Positions 12,988 to 26,047 of a DNA stretch of 64,000 nt are shown piece after piece. Made by a program: the position numbers and the translations under genes. The number at the start of each line of letters is the position of its first letter. Positions within the stretch are counted from its first letter, which is position 1. The notes under the pieces were generated by a model, which worked only from the letters and a program-made list of their open reading frames with translations, did no database searches and was not told where the DNA came from. The stretch is taken from positions 310,001 to 374,000 of the forward strand of contig CAMPDV010000018.1 of the NCBI GenBank assembly GCA_946699065.1, in the 5' to 3' direction. The DNA is from Loxodes magnus (lineage: Eukaryota; Ciliophora; Karyorelictea; Loxodida; Loxodidae).

Positions 12988-13426
12988 TTAATTTCTAATA
13001 AATATAATCAGCTAATTTATAATAAAGCCTATTTGCATAATTAAAAAGGGTATTAGTAAGTATAATAACATAATAGTTTAATTGGTTTCATTTTTCTTCA
13101 GTATTTTATAGAAATTAATTTCTTATTAATTTGATAATCCTGGTACCTTAATCTTCATTAAGCTCCCTGATTCATTTCTTTTAAATTTACTTGCTTTGAC
13201 TATTTCTTTCTTAGTCTATTAAAAGAATTAAGTAACTTCACTATTTTAATATTGATTGTAATCAGATCATTCCTACTACTTACCTATAGAAGTATATAAA
13301 AGTGTCTGTGCTTTTTACTCTTGGATTAGTAGGAAAAATTTTAAAAATAATAGCACAAAAAAGTTTGAAAGCAGAACTAGTATAATAATTTTGTAAGAGG
13401 TAGTATATTGGAGAGCATAAGTAAGA
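12988..13426. other. Spacer between divergent genes
   Basis: AT-rich spacer upstream of the 11.5-13.0 kb membrane-protein gene. It may hold part of that gene's N terminus if translation begins at 13038. Nothing else is recognised. Confidence 0.4.
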
Positions 13427-13918
13427 ATGTTAATAATTTGGTTTAATAGATTCTATCAAAATAATTAGATTCATACGAATTTATTAGAAGCCAATTTATT
13501 ACTTTTTTTCATTAAAATACCCTAAATCCCCATATTTAAACTCCATTTTCCTTTTCGAAATTATTATAAAAAATACGAACATCTGACTTACTTTGTCATA
13601 CTTTCTGTGTTAGATTGGTACCAATTCAAGCCTAAAGAAAAGAATAGTGATTGATTGCATTTAAAGAATAAAGTAGAGGAACTTAAAGCTTAACTTAATC
13701 ATAAAATTAAGAGTTGAAAGTTAGCTTTGATAGCTTATAAGCTAGGCAATAGAAAATATAGCAAGCAAACAGATATTTGTGTTGTATCTAAGGCAGCGTG
13801 AGAAAGTAATTTGGAACTACAATTTTTAGTAAATATTGTAGACAAATTAAATATGCTAAGCAAGGTGAAAACTTTTATATATTATAAAAGTTTTGGCTTT
13901 GTGTAACTAATATTTTGA
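13427..13918 (+). CDS. Possible small protein, boundaries uncertain
   Basis: The stretch 13600-13900 reads in one plus-strand frame as a charged, Lys/Asn/Leu-rich helical sequence with purine-first codons, unlike the flanking spacer. The nearest in-frame ATG is 13427, and the first terminal-looking codons are two consecutive TGA at 13916-13921, giving 163 residues. The N-terminal 60 residues are hydrophobic and may not be coding. GT-AG introns in this part could change the 5' end. No family is recognised, and the whole call could be an artefact of a code with no unconditional stop. Confidence 0.3.
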
Positions 13919-15337
13919 TGAAATTTAGAAATTTATTTACTATAAGATACTGCCGTCTTAAAGGAACATAAAATTAAAGGTTTAAATTTCTGATATGCTT
14001 AGATAAAATTATTAAAGCATTAAGTAAGGTAATCTTTTTATATACCTAATATATAAAAAGGCTCTTATTTAAATAAAATGATGGTGGTAAGATTTTTAAT
14101 ATATTAAGCTAGTTGCCAATCATAAGATAGTAAGATAAGCCAATTTTAAAAAATAAGTTTAAACATATAAATGAAAAAATTAAAATGACAAAGTGAGAAG
14201 CTGGGATTGATACAAATTATTTAGCAATCAAAAATGAGGAGATCGGATGCTTAATAAAATAACTTATTTAATTAATTTTTGGACTTAAACATAACTGTTT
14301 AATTTAAATTTTAGATAGTTACATTTTGAATAAAATCTCACTTAAATAATAAAACTCTTATTTTGCTTTTACACATATTCCTTTATTGCAATGACATTTT
14401 AATTTTCAACAGTTAAAATAGCGATATTATCACGCTGCTTTTAGTTTAAAACTAGAACTTAAATTACAATTATTTTATCGGCGTACAAGATTTTTTATCG
14501 ATTTAATATTTAATCTTGTAAGAAAAACAATATTCTATTAATTGTTAGATTTGTAGTTCAACTTGTTTCACTTCTATTAGTGCTTATAGATTTTATTAGC
14601 TAATATGTTTTAATTTTAATTATATAATTTTTCAAATTTAATACTTTTTGCTTTTTTATTCTTTCATTTAAGAAAAGAAATTGAGGAATAGAAGTAAATA
14701 TATTTAGAATCTATGAGCATTTTACTTATTTGAATTGCTGTTTATCTAGCAATTTATTATTTATAGACGTTTTTTGTTTTCTCTAGATTTATTAATCTTA
14801 GCTTAAGATAGTTAAATTTTTATCGTCTTGATTAATAAAGATTGATAATATAATAATTATTTGACTCAATAGTCTAATTTAATAACTGCTTTAAAATTAA
14901 ATTTAATACTTGTCTGTATTATCAGAAGCTATTTTAATGCTACATAATAATCCTTCGCATTTCTCCTTAGACTTTTACCATTTATTTTATTATTCCTGTA
15001 TTCTCGAGTAAGATACTCTAGTTTATTAGTAAAGTAAAATCATAAATAAAATCTAAATGCTAGCTTAATTTATCTATCTAAAATGGAAAAGACTAAATAA
15101 GTGAAAGGAATGAATAGTATAAGCATGGTTATTAATTAAGTGATTATAGCTTATTATTAACAATATGCTTGTTTAATTATATGAAATATGCTAGATACAC
15201 TTCATTTTTCATAGCTTTCATGCTAATTAAAATATTTACCTTTTTGAGCAAGATTTAGGAGTAAAGCTGTTTGGTAATTAGCTAAGTAGTTTAGTTAATA
15301 TGGTATTAAATTAAAATTATATTTAAATTAATAAAAA
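13919..15337. other. AT-rich spacer upstream and downstream of tRNA
   Basis: No coding pattern. Contains an inverted repeat with 9-bp arms (TACAAGATT at 14484-14492 and AATCTTGTA at 14512-14520, 19-nt loop). Nothing else was recognised. Confidence 0.5.
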
Positions 15338-15410
15338 TGCTCCAGGTGAGGGTCGAACTCACGATCTCTGGCTCATAAGACCAGCGCTTTAACCACTAAG
15401 CTACTAGAGC
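15338..15410 (-). tRNA. trnI-UAU: tRNA-Ile, anticodon UAU
   Basis: A complete 73-nt cloverleaf without intron. The 7-bp acceptor stem is GCTCTAG/CTGGAGC, the D stem GCTT/AAGC with G18G19, the anticodon stem CTGGT/GCCAG and the T stem GTGAG/CTCAC with loop TTCGACC. The discriminator base is A and CCA is not encoded. The seven-base anticodon loop CTTATGA puts UAU at positions 34-36 (genomic 15375-15377), reading the Ile codon AUA. Five T residues (15333-15337 on the other strand) directly follow and form the RNA polymerase III terminator. An oddity is G at position 37, where AUA-reading tRNAs normally carry A. Confidence 0.92.
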
Positions 15411-16119
15411 TGTTAAATATACAGTATTCACTTTTACTTAAATGATATTTAGCTTTAACACTAATTTTTATCTTAATTTGGAAAATAAATATAGCCTACA
15501 TAGAGTGATTCTATAAATAAGAGAAAGGTATGAAAGTATCACAGGAAAAGGATATTAAAGAAGTTAGAAATATATACATTTATTATCATGCAAGAGCAAC
15601 ACTTGGTAATATCACAGTAGCAACTACAATATAACACTTACTAAAACATTATATATACAAAATTAACTATTTTATATATAAGCTTTAGTCTAGAGAGAAG
15701 AGTATCAAGTTATTAGCATAATAAAGGATAATATAAATTCTTAAAATATAAGCTTTTATTCAATTTTATGTATTCTATAAGAGTTAAAAATAAAAGATAC
15801 ATAAACAACAACAAAATTAGCAGCAATGAATAGACTTCCTATTAGAATAAAATTTAGGAATATATGAATATTAATTAACGATATTGCTAAGAAGTTAAAT
15901 AAAAACAGAAAAGGTGAAATAGGTAAAATAATTAATTTGTTTAGAAAAATAAAATTTAACCTAATAACGAAAAAATTTTAGAATCTCACTATTTTTATTT
16001 TATTTTAAAAAGAAAATAGATATAAAATATTGAAACAAGGTAGAATACTAAATGAAATCTAAGTTTTATAGAATCATTTAAAAATGATCAGTAAATTAAA
16101 TTTTGAATACCATTTAGTT
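15411..16119. other. AT-rich spacer
   Basis: About 0.7 kb with no recognisable gene or repeat. Confidence 0.5.
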
Positions 16120-17988
16120 TCATTAGTATTAATTCTGAACTGCTAATAGAATTAAAAAAGAGAACAAATATTAAAAGAAAGAATACTTTAAGAAGTTTAA
16201 ACTAGTAATGTTTTCTAATTAAAATGATACAAAGATAAAATTTATCAAGATACAGTTTTAAAGATATATTTGCACAATTTCTCTGAGTAAAGTTCTCTTT
16301 GGTACTCTTGCCGCAAATTGCTAGAACTTATTATGGCATAAACCTTATTAACTAGCTTTCCAAACGAATAAAATTCCTAGTTTTTATTTAAATTTGCAAC
16401 TTAAATCATCAACGAAATAGCAAGTTTTATAATCTAGGTTTATAACATAAATACTGTTCTTTTAAGTCATATAGTATAAGGAAGATTCTTAGAGTTTCCA
16501 TGATTGAATTTCATCATAGCCTTCATGAATAAAGGAACTCTTGAGATAATTTTTTGTCATTCTATGCTTTAAGTAGCAAAAATGCTCACACTTAATTTCT
16601 TTACCTGTATTAACTATAACTTCAGCTGATGTTTTCATTTCTTAAGTGATAAATCCAAATTTAAGTGATTGCTATTCATTTAATGATACTATTTGATATT
16701 TAAGAGGTTTCTACATTCAAAAAAACGCATCTTTTCTATCCCTATTTTCTTCTTATTCAATATACTAAATTTATCCGTTTTATTCTCATGCAAATTCAGC
16801 ATATAAAATCTGCTAGGATGAGAATATTTTTTTAGTTAAATCAAAAAAGTGAAGTTTAGTTCTGCATTTTGAACTAAAATTATAGATTTTATTTCCAGCT
16901 TTAACTAGTCGATTAAGCTAAACAGGTGATTTGTATTCTACAATTTATCTTTTCCTAATGTTAAAAATGATTAGTCTTTATTCTCTCCATATGCAGAAGT
17001 CTTTTTCATCTATTTAAATTATTAAATCATTGCTTAAATTTTCTTAAGTAGGTATCTTCAGTTTATATCAATCTTTAACTGTCACATTATAAAACAATAT
17101 TCAACTTCCTTAGTTAACTTTTTGGTGATTCAACCAGATTTAATCAGGTGCTAAATCTTATATAGTTTTTATTTAGTCTAAATTTTAATAAAAATTTATT
17201 TTCTTATTTGGACGATTTTGAGCTACAGATTAAGAGTTTTTTTCAAAGGATTTTGGAATTTATGATTCTAATTATTCAGATATTTGAAATTTTGAGTTCA
17301 CTTTATTATTTTATTCAGCTTATTTTTTATAAACCAAAGGCTATTCAACATTACTTTGAATCTTAATTTATTATATCCCTTCTATTACTTGTCCTTGGAT
17401 ATTTATAAGACCCCCATTATAAGACTACTCTTTTATGTTTGATTTTATTTATTCATGTACTAATTTATTTTTACAGCTCTATCCTTAATTTAAATCTTAT
17501 TACTCTTTTATAAAATGGTTAGTCTCTTAATCTTGTTATATATCTTTAATTCTTTTTGCTTCGTTTAAAAATTAGCAATCTTTGAAATTCTCTTATGCTT
17601 CTTCTTCTAAATTTTAATCATTTTACTAATGCTTTTAGCTAATTATTTGCTAGCTTTACATTCTATCAGTTTCAGAAAATTAAGGGACTTTTTAAAGTTC
17701 CTCTTATTTATTTTCTTAGCAATCCACAGAATTCTATGCATTATGTACATTTTCTAATTTACTCTATTTTCCTTAAACCTTAAGGTTTAAATCAACTAAC
17801 CTTAATTCTTCTGGACTAAATTTCCTAAAGTGATAATGGGCATTTATATGATGAATCACTTATTCTTAATACAAAAATGACTAAAATTTAAATCCTCATG
17901 TATTGTTACTTAATGCTTTCTTTCTACTCCCTTCATTCTTTTTACCTTCTTTAGATAAATCAAATTGATTTTAGTGGTTACTTTCCAT
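16120..17988 (-). CDS. Gln-rich protein, possibly with C-terminal propeller-like domain
   Basis: Single exon, 622 residues, closed by TGA. The first ~330 residues are polar and very rich in Gln, Asn, Lys and Glu (most Gln as TAA/TAG), probably disordered. From ~residue 340 on the protein becomes globular. It has recurring aromatic-hydrophobic strands such as N-K-I-Y-N-F-S-S-K and N-S-I-Y-V-I-N-L-D separated by 30-60 residues, which resemble kelch-type blades, but I cannot assign them firmly. A Cys/His pair, C-E-H-F-C, lies near residue 480. The last ~40 residues are hydrophobic and may include non-coding sequence read through to the first TGA. No family is named. Confidence 0.6.
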
Positions 17989-18747
17989 TATTATAGTTAA
18001 TGAAGATATTTCTATTTTTAAACTTTAACCTCTAATCTTTTGTTACTTCAATTTTTAAGTTTAGAATTAAAAATTATATTTCTATTAAGAGAATTATTGA
18101 GTTGCTATTACCAGAATAACTCATATTTATTATACACTGATTACTATTGAGAGTTGCATTAACATATTAATTTTTAATTTCCTTTTTTTACTGATAGATG
18201 CTTTAGTATCTTGCTGATTGCTCCATTAATAATTCTATAATATCCTATTAAAACTTCTTTCTTAGTAATAGAGCATTATTTATGATGTGCTTATAGTGCT
18301 ATTGCAATGCTTATTTTTAATTTTATAGTTTCTTATAGAAATAACGAAATTATTTTAACTTCAAAACTAGAAAATTACAAATCTAAGTATGCTTATTATC
18401 TGCTAACTTTCTAAACTCTAATACCAAGCTTATTTCATCTTAATTCCTTCTATCTTTCTTTCACTTTCAGAGCTTTTAATTTTTAAAGTTTATCTTCTTA
18501 AAAGCTTCAAACAGGGTATTAACTATAAATTTATAGAGTGTGCAAAAGATAGTTGATCTGATTTACTAATTAATTAGAATAGTTTATTAGTTAATTAATA
18601 TTGATACTATACTTGATTGGTTTTTAATCATTTTACAGCTATTAACTATGAAGTTTTGAGTATGAAGAAAAATGTGATTAATAGGAATAGAATATAAGAA
18701 TTAGGTTTTTCAAGTTTTGTGAATTATAATTTTTAGCAATAAAATTG
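17989..18747. other. AT-rich spacer
   Basis: 0.76 kb between two minus-strand genes. No recognisable feature; presumably the promoter of the Gln-rich gene lies here. Confidence 0.5.
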
Positions 18748-19935
18748 TCACATAATTAGGCATTTCTTTCCTTCTTTTCTCTTTGTAGAGCATTTGATAT
18801 CGCACTATAAACAAAGTTCGCTTATGCTTGCTGTTGCAATATTAATTCGGTATCTATCAAAAGTTAATCTTGGAAAAGCTTAGAGAATCACTTCCAGCTT
18901 TTTTCTAGTGATCATAACTTCTTTTTTTAACTTCTATATATGCATCTCTAGTGAAACGATTCTATTCTCTAAGAATAGATCTCCATTGTCTCTAGCATCA
19001 GAAAACAATTTTATGAAAACATTTCCTGCTGTTTAATCTTTGTTTACTGAGCTTTAAAAAGGTAATTAAATGAAGGATTCAATCTCAACCATGTTTTAAA
19101 GCTACTTGTAGTCTTTTTTAGATAACCCGCAGCAACTTAACTAGCTGGATTCTTTTTTCTGCTCAGGACTTAGACTCTATTCAACTACCTTGTTAAAGAA
19201 GTCCAAATGATTAGTTCCAACGAATCTATTTATAGACTATCCATTTATAAGCATATGTTCTAGTAATTAGAATTGAATTGGCTTTTCATGCCATGGGAGA
19301 TTGCTATATTAAATCTTACAAAACGAAATTTTCATCTCATAAGCATGAAGAACCCTTGATATCACATATTTTAGTTTAGAAAGAATCATTTTATGATCAT
19401 ATCTTCAAGGAAAATCCTTGAAAGCCTTCACTAAAGGCATTGTCTATATTTAGCGTCTATGCTCCTTGAACTAAATTAAAATAATACCATATAGTGTGAA
19501 ACGACTCTTTTCCTCATTTCAAAAGCTGCTTTCAGTTGATGACTATGATATAATTTATTTTGTCTTCCTGCTTGTGCTTTCCTCACTTATGCCATAGATT
19601 GTTTTTCTTAGCCAACTGGAGTATTTTTTGCATTTTTCAATCGTATCAATGGTTTCAAGTAGCGATTGATATTTTAAATGCTTGTTATGTATTATAGTAG
19701 CAAGGGAACCTAAAAATTCGTTTAAAATTTTGTTTCCCTTATAATCACTTGGCACTGTCTACCAAGCTCTTTTAATTTCAGCTAGAGATTATTCGCATTT
19801 CTTATTATAAAGTCAGACAGTAATATCACTTCATGTGATTTCAAGGCTTTTATTTTGGTCTGTTCTAATACTTTGCATATACTCTCTTACTAATTCATCT
19901 TCAAGCTTTTTGAATAAACTGGAATTATCTTCCAT
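18748..19935 (-). CDS. Alpha-helical protein, uncharacterised
   Basis: Single exon, 395 residues, from an ATG with clean coding pattern to TGA. It is rich in Lys, Glu, Leu, Ser and Ile with no membrane segment, and probably largely helical. Near the C terminus there is a basic coiled-coil stretch (K-L-K-K-E-V-M-I-T-R-K-K-L), then A-F-P-R-L-T-F-D-R-Y, which faintly recalls the F-P-R-F-x-F region of dynein heavy-chain linkers, but the rest does not match, so I do not assign it. Three cysteines cluster at the end (C-L-Q-C ... C). Several TGA read as Trp in W-S-D, V-W-L and P-W-R contexts. Confidence 0.62.
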
Positions 19936-21336
19936 TTTAATTATTAAATCACATCAAGGATTTGTAAGAATTAATAATATACAAAACTCAGTCTTTCTAT
20001 ATCACCACCTATATCCAAATTATTTATTATTCCTCAGCATCAAAAGGTTATGTAGTAAATAGATAGTTATTAGTAGTTATTTTACTTCAAAGCAGAATCA
20101 TAACTAAGATAAACTGTCAATCTACCTATCACTAACTAACATAATTTGATGCTTTTATTTCTTTTATCTTATATACATTTTACTTAAAAAGCTTGGCTAT
20201 ACTTAGTTATATTACTGATCTTGCTAAAATAGCAATATTCAATTGTTTTTAAATGAAGACTTATCTAAATATAGAGAAGCAATCTCTTTTAATATTTAAG
20301 GAACATTTAATCTGCTTTTTAGCATTCTTAGTCAGTAGCAGTATTCCTTTCTAAACACTATTATCTTATATTTTAAAGCAGAATAAGTATCGAAAGCTAA
20401 AATATACTAGAATAGTTTAAATGATTAATTAGGCTAAAAATGCTAAATGTCAGGTTTATTGATATTTAGATCTCTTTACTTAGTCTTTTTTTTATTTAAC
20501 TAGTTTATAAAATGCTAAGGTTTTATTTTGATCATTGTAGTGTAAAATCTAATTATACTAAAGTAAGTTCAATTATCCCTTTTAGATAATTTATAGTTAT
20601 AGGGAAATTAGTCAGAAGTATTTAGGATTCTAATTCTAAAATTTTATTATTATATTGCTTATAAATTAGATATCTCTTTTAGTATCTTCAATTTGTGCCA
20701 AATCTCTTTCTTAACACTAAAGAATCAGGAATAAAAGGATAATAAAAGTGATAGTGAATGCTAGAATAGTTAGCTACCAAGTAACTTATTGGTAAGATGG
20801 CTAGACTTCAATTTAGATTGATATAGCTCTAATAAATAAGTAAAGAGAAGTTGATAGATAGTCTAATAAATGAATCTGCTTAACTAATTTCATAAATAAA
20901 TAAAAATATTCTCAGCACCTTTATAAAATTTACTTTATATAAATTTACTAATAACTTTAGGACTTAAACTTAATGATAGCATCCTTCTATTTCTAGAAAT
21001 ATACTAAGTTAAAGCATACAATTCTAATAATATATAAGCTAGCAGGTAAGATATTAAGTATAGCATTGCTAACTTGCATCAATTATTTCTTAATACTAAC
21101 TTATATTTTAAACTTTAGCTTGTTTAATAGCAAGTAAAGCATAACTTACGCTATATTAATATTTTAAAAGCAATTAACTACCTAAATGCAGATTTACTAC
21201 TTATATACAACCCCTTAGTATACTATGTAGGTATATAGGTTCAGCTGCTCAAGTTGCTAATTTACTGTCTGGTATTAGTGTGAAGAATTATCATTAAATA
21301 GATGGAAAATATATTAAAGAAGCATTGAAGGAGATA
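19936..21336. other. Spacer, with possible 5' exon of the lipase gene
   Basis: 1.4 kb of mostly AT-rich spacer. The last ~100 bases (from about 21235) still read in the frame of the downstream lipase (A-A-Q-V-A-N-L-L-S-G-I-S), so the true start of that gene may be here, perhaps across a short intron. The rest shows nothing. Confidence 0.4.
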
Positions 21337-23490
21337 ATGCCTTACTCTCTTAAATCTAAGTAATAAGTAGATTATGCTCTATAGACATAATTATCAGTTA
21401 ATCTTGCTTACTTAGTTGATTATTCCTTGTAGTTACATACCAAAAAGGTTTAGCCTTCCTTAAAATACTCTGAATGAATATTTATTACTAGTACATATTA
21501 GAGTGTTTAGGGACAATTGGTAACTGTTAGTTTCTGCTATGAGGATTAAAACAAAAAGAGAGTTAGGAAATAGATATATAATATATATTTGCAATTTACT
21601 TCAAGTAAAATGGAGGAAATAGTTGCTTAAAAAATAAAAAACAATGCCTAGCTGAGTAAAGAAATGCAGATTTTGATTTAATAACTAATCTCTTCTAATG
21701 TTGTTAGATAAAACGTATCCTAAGAGTTAGCTTAGGCACTAGAATTACTCTAAGTTCTAGATGCATTTCTAGAATAATTATAAAATACAATGAAAGAGGC
21801 GAAAGAATATAACATCAAGGCATTTAAAATAGCATGCAAAGCTATAAAGGAAGTGCTGAAATAATATTACATATACTTGTAGTTAGTGGAATTATATCCT
21901 TCACCTAATTAAGATTTGTGAATGAACCTTTCAATATCTAGGTCTTATTGAAGCAATATAATGGAATAATTACCTGGAATAACAAAAGTATAAATGGATG
22001 ATTTAATGTTTCTTCCAAAGCATAGTGAAGCTTGGACATTTTTTAAACCTTACTATAGAAAAGTAGTTCTTGCAGATCCTTAAGAAATAAAAAATAGCTA
22101 TTAAGAATTAGCCAAAAATGTGGCTATTAGTTCCGCTGCTTTTTTCAAATCTGAATAAGAAAGCAATAATTTCTTAAAAAATATGGCTTTCCCAATGCAA
22201 TCGCTATACTATGCGTTTAATAAAGATAAAGCAATGAAGAAGCATTGCGTTTCTTTTGCATCAGAAGACTTAACAAGCTTTGTTAAGTTTAATAGGTTGG
22301 TAGAAAATAATCTAGTTGTGAAGCTACTAGAAGCTCAAAGTCCTAAAGTGAAAATAAATTAAGTGATTTATATTCCAAGGCTATATGAAAGTTTTCCAGA
22401 AACAATATTTTAAGAAGTTTCTACCTCAATATCTACCATACAAAAGATTGATAAGTATTTCGCAAATAATATATTCAATTACTAAAGACCTAATGAAACC
22501 TTTATTACTGAAACTGATCCTAACCGAATTCAAGTTAGAATAATATCAGGCACTTCAATCAAAGTTCTCTCTAAAACCCATAATCTAACTGAAAAGGCAA
22601 GCTTTTTTACGTAAGGATTAATTCCTTCGCCTCAGATTGGTGAACCCTCAGGTTCGGGAAATGTAATGTTTCATATACACGGCGGTGGATTTATAGCCTT
22701 TAGCTCAGCTACTCACTTTAGTTATTTATCTATATGGGCTAAAGAAACTAATAGCATCATTTTCTCGGTAGATTATAGACTTGCACCGGAAAATAAATTC
22801 CCTTGTGCAGTTAATGATATTTGAAATGCCTATATGTGGTTTTTAGAACATGGAATCTAGCAGTTAAATATTAAGGTTAACAAACTTATAATAGCAGGAG
22901 ATAGTGCAGGAGGAAATTTGGCAGCTGTTTTGACACTGCTATGCATATAAAGAAATGTAAGAGTTCCTGATGGAGTAATGTTATGTTATCCTGCTTTAAA
23001 TCTAAACATGGATAGTTTTACTCCTTCTCTTCTTAAATCATTAGAAGAACCAATATTATCATCTTCGTTTCTCAAAATGTGTCTTAAGGGGTATCTTGAA
23101 GGTACAAATTGCGATCCAAATACAAATTTTTATGCGTCTCCTCTAGTGGCTGATGAAAATTTATTGCAAGCATTTCCTAAAACAAGAATATTAGTTGGAA
23201 GCGAAGATCCTTTACTAGATGATTCTTATCGTTTTTCTTATAACCTTGCTCGACTAGGACGAGATATATTTATGAAAGTATTTCAAGGGTTTGCTCATGG
23301 ATGGCTATAATTCGATATATTTATGGGCATGAGTCAAGCTAGAGCAACTACAAGAGAAAGCATAAAAACGATTAATGAACTTTTCAGCTAAAATTAAATC
23401 ATTTAAAGTTATTAGTTCCAAGAGTTTCAACATACAACTTTATTTCTCTAAATATAACACAATTACTCTTGCACTGTCTCAGGTCTATGA
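21337..23490 (+). CDS. Hormone-sensitive-lipase-like esterase (alpha/beta hydrolase)
   Basis: Acyl-ester hydrolase of the HSL family, at least 717 residues, probably cytosolic or lipid-droplet associated. The first ~400 residues form the helical N-terminal HSL region. The catalytic domain starts with H-I-H-G-G-G-F (oxyanion motif, His 448). It continues with V-D-Y-R-L-A-P-E-N and G-D-S-A-G-G-N (nucleophile Ser 523). It ends with V-G-S-E-D-P-L-L-D (Asp 624) and F-A-H-G-W (His 654), a complete catalytic triad. After the domain the frame continues ~50 Gln-rich residues to TGA. 21337 is the first in-frame ATG, but coding sequence seems to extend ~100 bp further upstream without an ATG, so the 5' end is probably incomplete. 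The end lies 48 bp from the convergent neighbour. Confidence 0.9.
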
Positions 23491-23538
23491 TTTATTTGAC
23501 TAAGAAAAGAATTTAGCTTTTCTTTTTAAATCATTTGG

Positions 23539-25033
23539 TCATACATATTTTACCTAAATTAGAAATTACCTAACTTGCAAATTATTTTGTTCAATAATCT
23601 ACTTTAATCTTTATACTTGTTCATTTTCTAATTTCATCTTATCAAATATTCTTTTCTTCTTGATGTCCTAAACTTATAATCTTACTTCTTGCTTTTAGCT
23701 GCGGTTTTTTATTTTTAGAAAATCTAATTTTTTAAGTCTCCTCTTCTCTTTTTGGATTAATTCTTGATTCTTAAGTTAGGTTAATTTTTAGCAAGCATAG
23801 TCAGAACTTAAAATTTCACTTTCTAGAAGTTTATTTTTTTATCTGAATGAGAACTTACATAAATTCTTTCTCGCTTCTCTGTCTCTGCACCTTAGCTTTC
23901 TAAATAGAACTCAAAGTTTTATTTCAATTTTATGTAAGGCTTTATTATACTTACTTGTCATATAACTCTTTCTACAGTTCGTTAGTTTCTTTCTTCTAGA
24001 TTAGTTTTATTTTTTTTAAATCTCGTTCTATTTCTTGCCGTTACCATCTTTCTAAAAAATCCAGACTTTTTACTCTTTTCAAAGAGTTATTAGCTTTAAT
24101 TTATCTTTGCCTCTTGAATTTTTCGTTAAGTTCAGCTGACTTTATAAATTTTCTTTCGATTTCATAAAGTTTTTGCTTTATAAAAGACTCTTCTAGCAAT
24201 TACTGTCCAATAAGATTCTAATTTTTTTTTTCCTCCTTTTCTCTAATCACTTTCTGAACTTCCTTACGTTGCTATTTTTAAATATTTTCAATTTATTTAA
24301 CTTTTTCCTAATGTCTTTAAAGGCTGACATTAATTTTTCTTCCTTTTTCCTTCTATTCTTACTGAAACTAAGTTTATATGCTTTTAATTTTGTCTAACTA
24401 TTTCTAATGCTTCTAGGTTTTCTAGTTCTTTTTAGTCTCCGTTAGTTAGTTCTTTCTTTTAAGAGATTGTTCAGTTTTAATCATTTTAAGATTCAACTTT
24501 TATTCTCCTTCTTTTCTCTTCTTTTCACATTCTAGGATTTTAAAAATATTATATTTATAGTGAGGTTGACTAGGAAACTTGTCTCTACTGTTTTAGAAGG
24601 ATCTCATAGATCAAGATTTACTTAGTTTAAAATCATCTTCTATAGTTTTTGACCTTCCACTAACACTATAGATAGATCTCTCAGCTATTCCTATTCTTTT
24701 CTTTACATTTGGGTTGTCAAAGTTTATTTGCTTGAACTTTACAATCTTCTTAATGTCTTAGTTATAGCTTCTTACATAATGATCGAAACGCATATCCCTT
24801 ATTTCTTTTAGTAATCCTGGGTTATCAAAATCTTCAGGTTTTTTCATTTTTAGAGATTTTAAATCAATTCCAAAATGCTCACAAGCAGCTTGAGTTCTAG
24901 GTGTGTTTGGGTTAACTTACCTTAGTGATTACTACTCCTGTTTCAGCTTCAATATTGCAAGTTGCTAAGAAGATTACTTAACTAAGTAGTGTTTTAATGA
25001 TAAAGAGGAAGTTGAGAAAACTAATTGTGACAT
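23539..25033 (-). CDS. Ciliate-type coiled-coil protein with N-P-N-T-P-R-T motif
   Basis: 492 residues in exons 25033-23859 and 23842-23539 with a 16-nt intron (GTAAGTTCTCATTCAG), 493 codons in total. Near residue 45 it has V-N-P-N-T-P-R-T-x-x-A-C-x-x-x-G-I followed by a K-x-x-E-D-F and R-x-x-H-Y block. From memory, this arrangement occurs in a large group of ciliate coiled-coil proteins of unknown function. The rest, from about residue 170, is basic coiled coil (Lys/Gln/Glu-rich). A stretch at 24897-24920 looks like a 24-nt GT-AG intron, but reading through it produces the conserved motif, so it is coding. The frame closes on TGA. A microtubule or basal-body role is possible but unproven. 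Confidence 0.8.
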
Positions 25034-26047
25034 TATTATTTCAAACAGTTTGAATGTTATTAGCTAATAAAAGCATATCAGTAACTAAGATATTTCATAT
25101 ATAAAAACCCTTCTTATATACCAACATTTTATACATATCCCTACTTTCCAATTTATCATTTACTTACCACTTAATTTACTTCTTTAATTAAGCAGCTGCT
25201 TTCAATTAGCTCTCCCTATTAATACAAAATGCCCTTATTTAATCTTCTTCATATCGTTAAAAATGAATCAACTGATTCATAATTAGAGAGATAATTCAAT
25301 TAAGACACCAATAATGAGTTTTATGTTAATTGTACGTTTATGAAGAGCTTCACTTATATATTATAATAGATTTAGCTGATATTTTATAAACTAACTTTTT
25401 AAGCTTCAATTGCTTTGTATTAACATTAGAGCATAACAAGTAAAGATGCAATCTGTTATTGCTACTAATAAATTTGCTTTTAGCTTAAATTTATACATTA
25501 TTTTCCCTTATTGCTGTCATTCTTTTATTTAATATTATCATTATTGTTATATACTATATGAAAATTATCACTGAAATATGTTAAGTTTTTTAGTTATACC
25601 AACTAAAAGAATCCTAATAGTTTCTCCATGATATACAATAAGTAAAGTTAGGTGTGAACTTAATATTTAGATACCTTTAAAATAAGTCTATTCTCAAAGC
25701 TTCTAACTATCAATATTAAGATTTCTTATACTTATGAATGCTACTTAATTAATCAAATCTTTAGTAATGGTTTAAGTAATGAGGGTAAATTAATAATATT
25801 ATCTGCTTTTCTTACTTTTGTAAATAATAAATAGACTGAAGCATTAAAAGTTATTTTTTGCCTTTAATATAATAATATTAACCTTGCTGGTTAAAATAAG
25901 GTAATCTTAATTACTTAAATATCAGTGGCTATTTGGAGTTGTAAAAGCGAACTCAACGGTAGACATTTTAATTAGCTGATTAGAAATAAAATTAAACAAT
26001 TAGGTATAGATTTAATTGTTAATTTAAGCTTAAGAAGTAATATAGTA
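25034..26047. other. AT-rich spacer
   Basis: 1 kb between two minus-strand genes. Nothing recognised. Confidence 0.5.

Noticed and set aside
11467-13426. Plus-strand continuation of the 10.2-11.5 kb membrane-protein frame
   Set aside because: It reads as hydrophobic sequence only because it is the complement of the minus-strand gene at 11497-12987, whose frame has better codon structure.
24897-24920. 24-nt GT...TAG segment resembling an intron in the ciliate coiled-coil gene
   Set aside because: Its length is a multiple of three, and reading through gives the conserved N-P-N-T-P-R-T motif, so it is coding.
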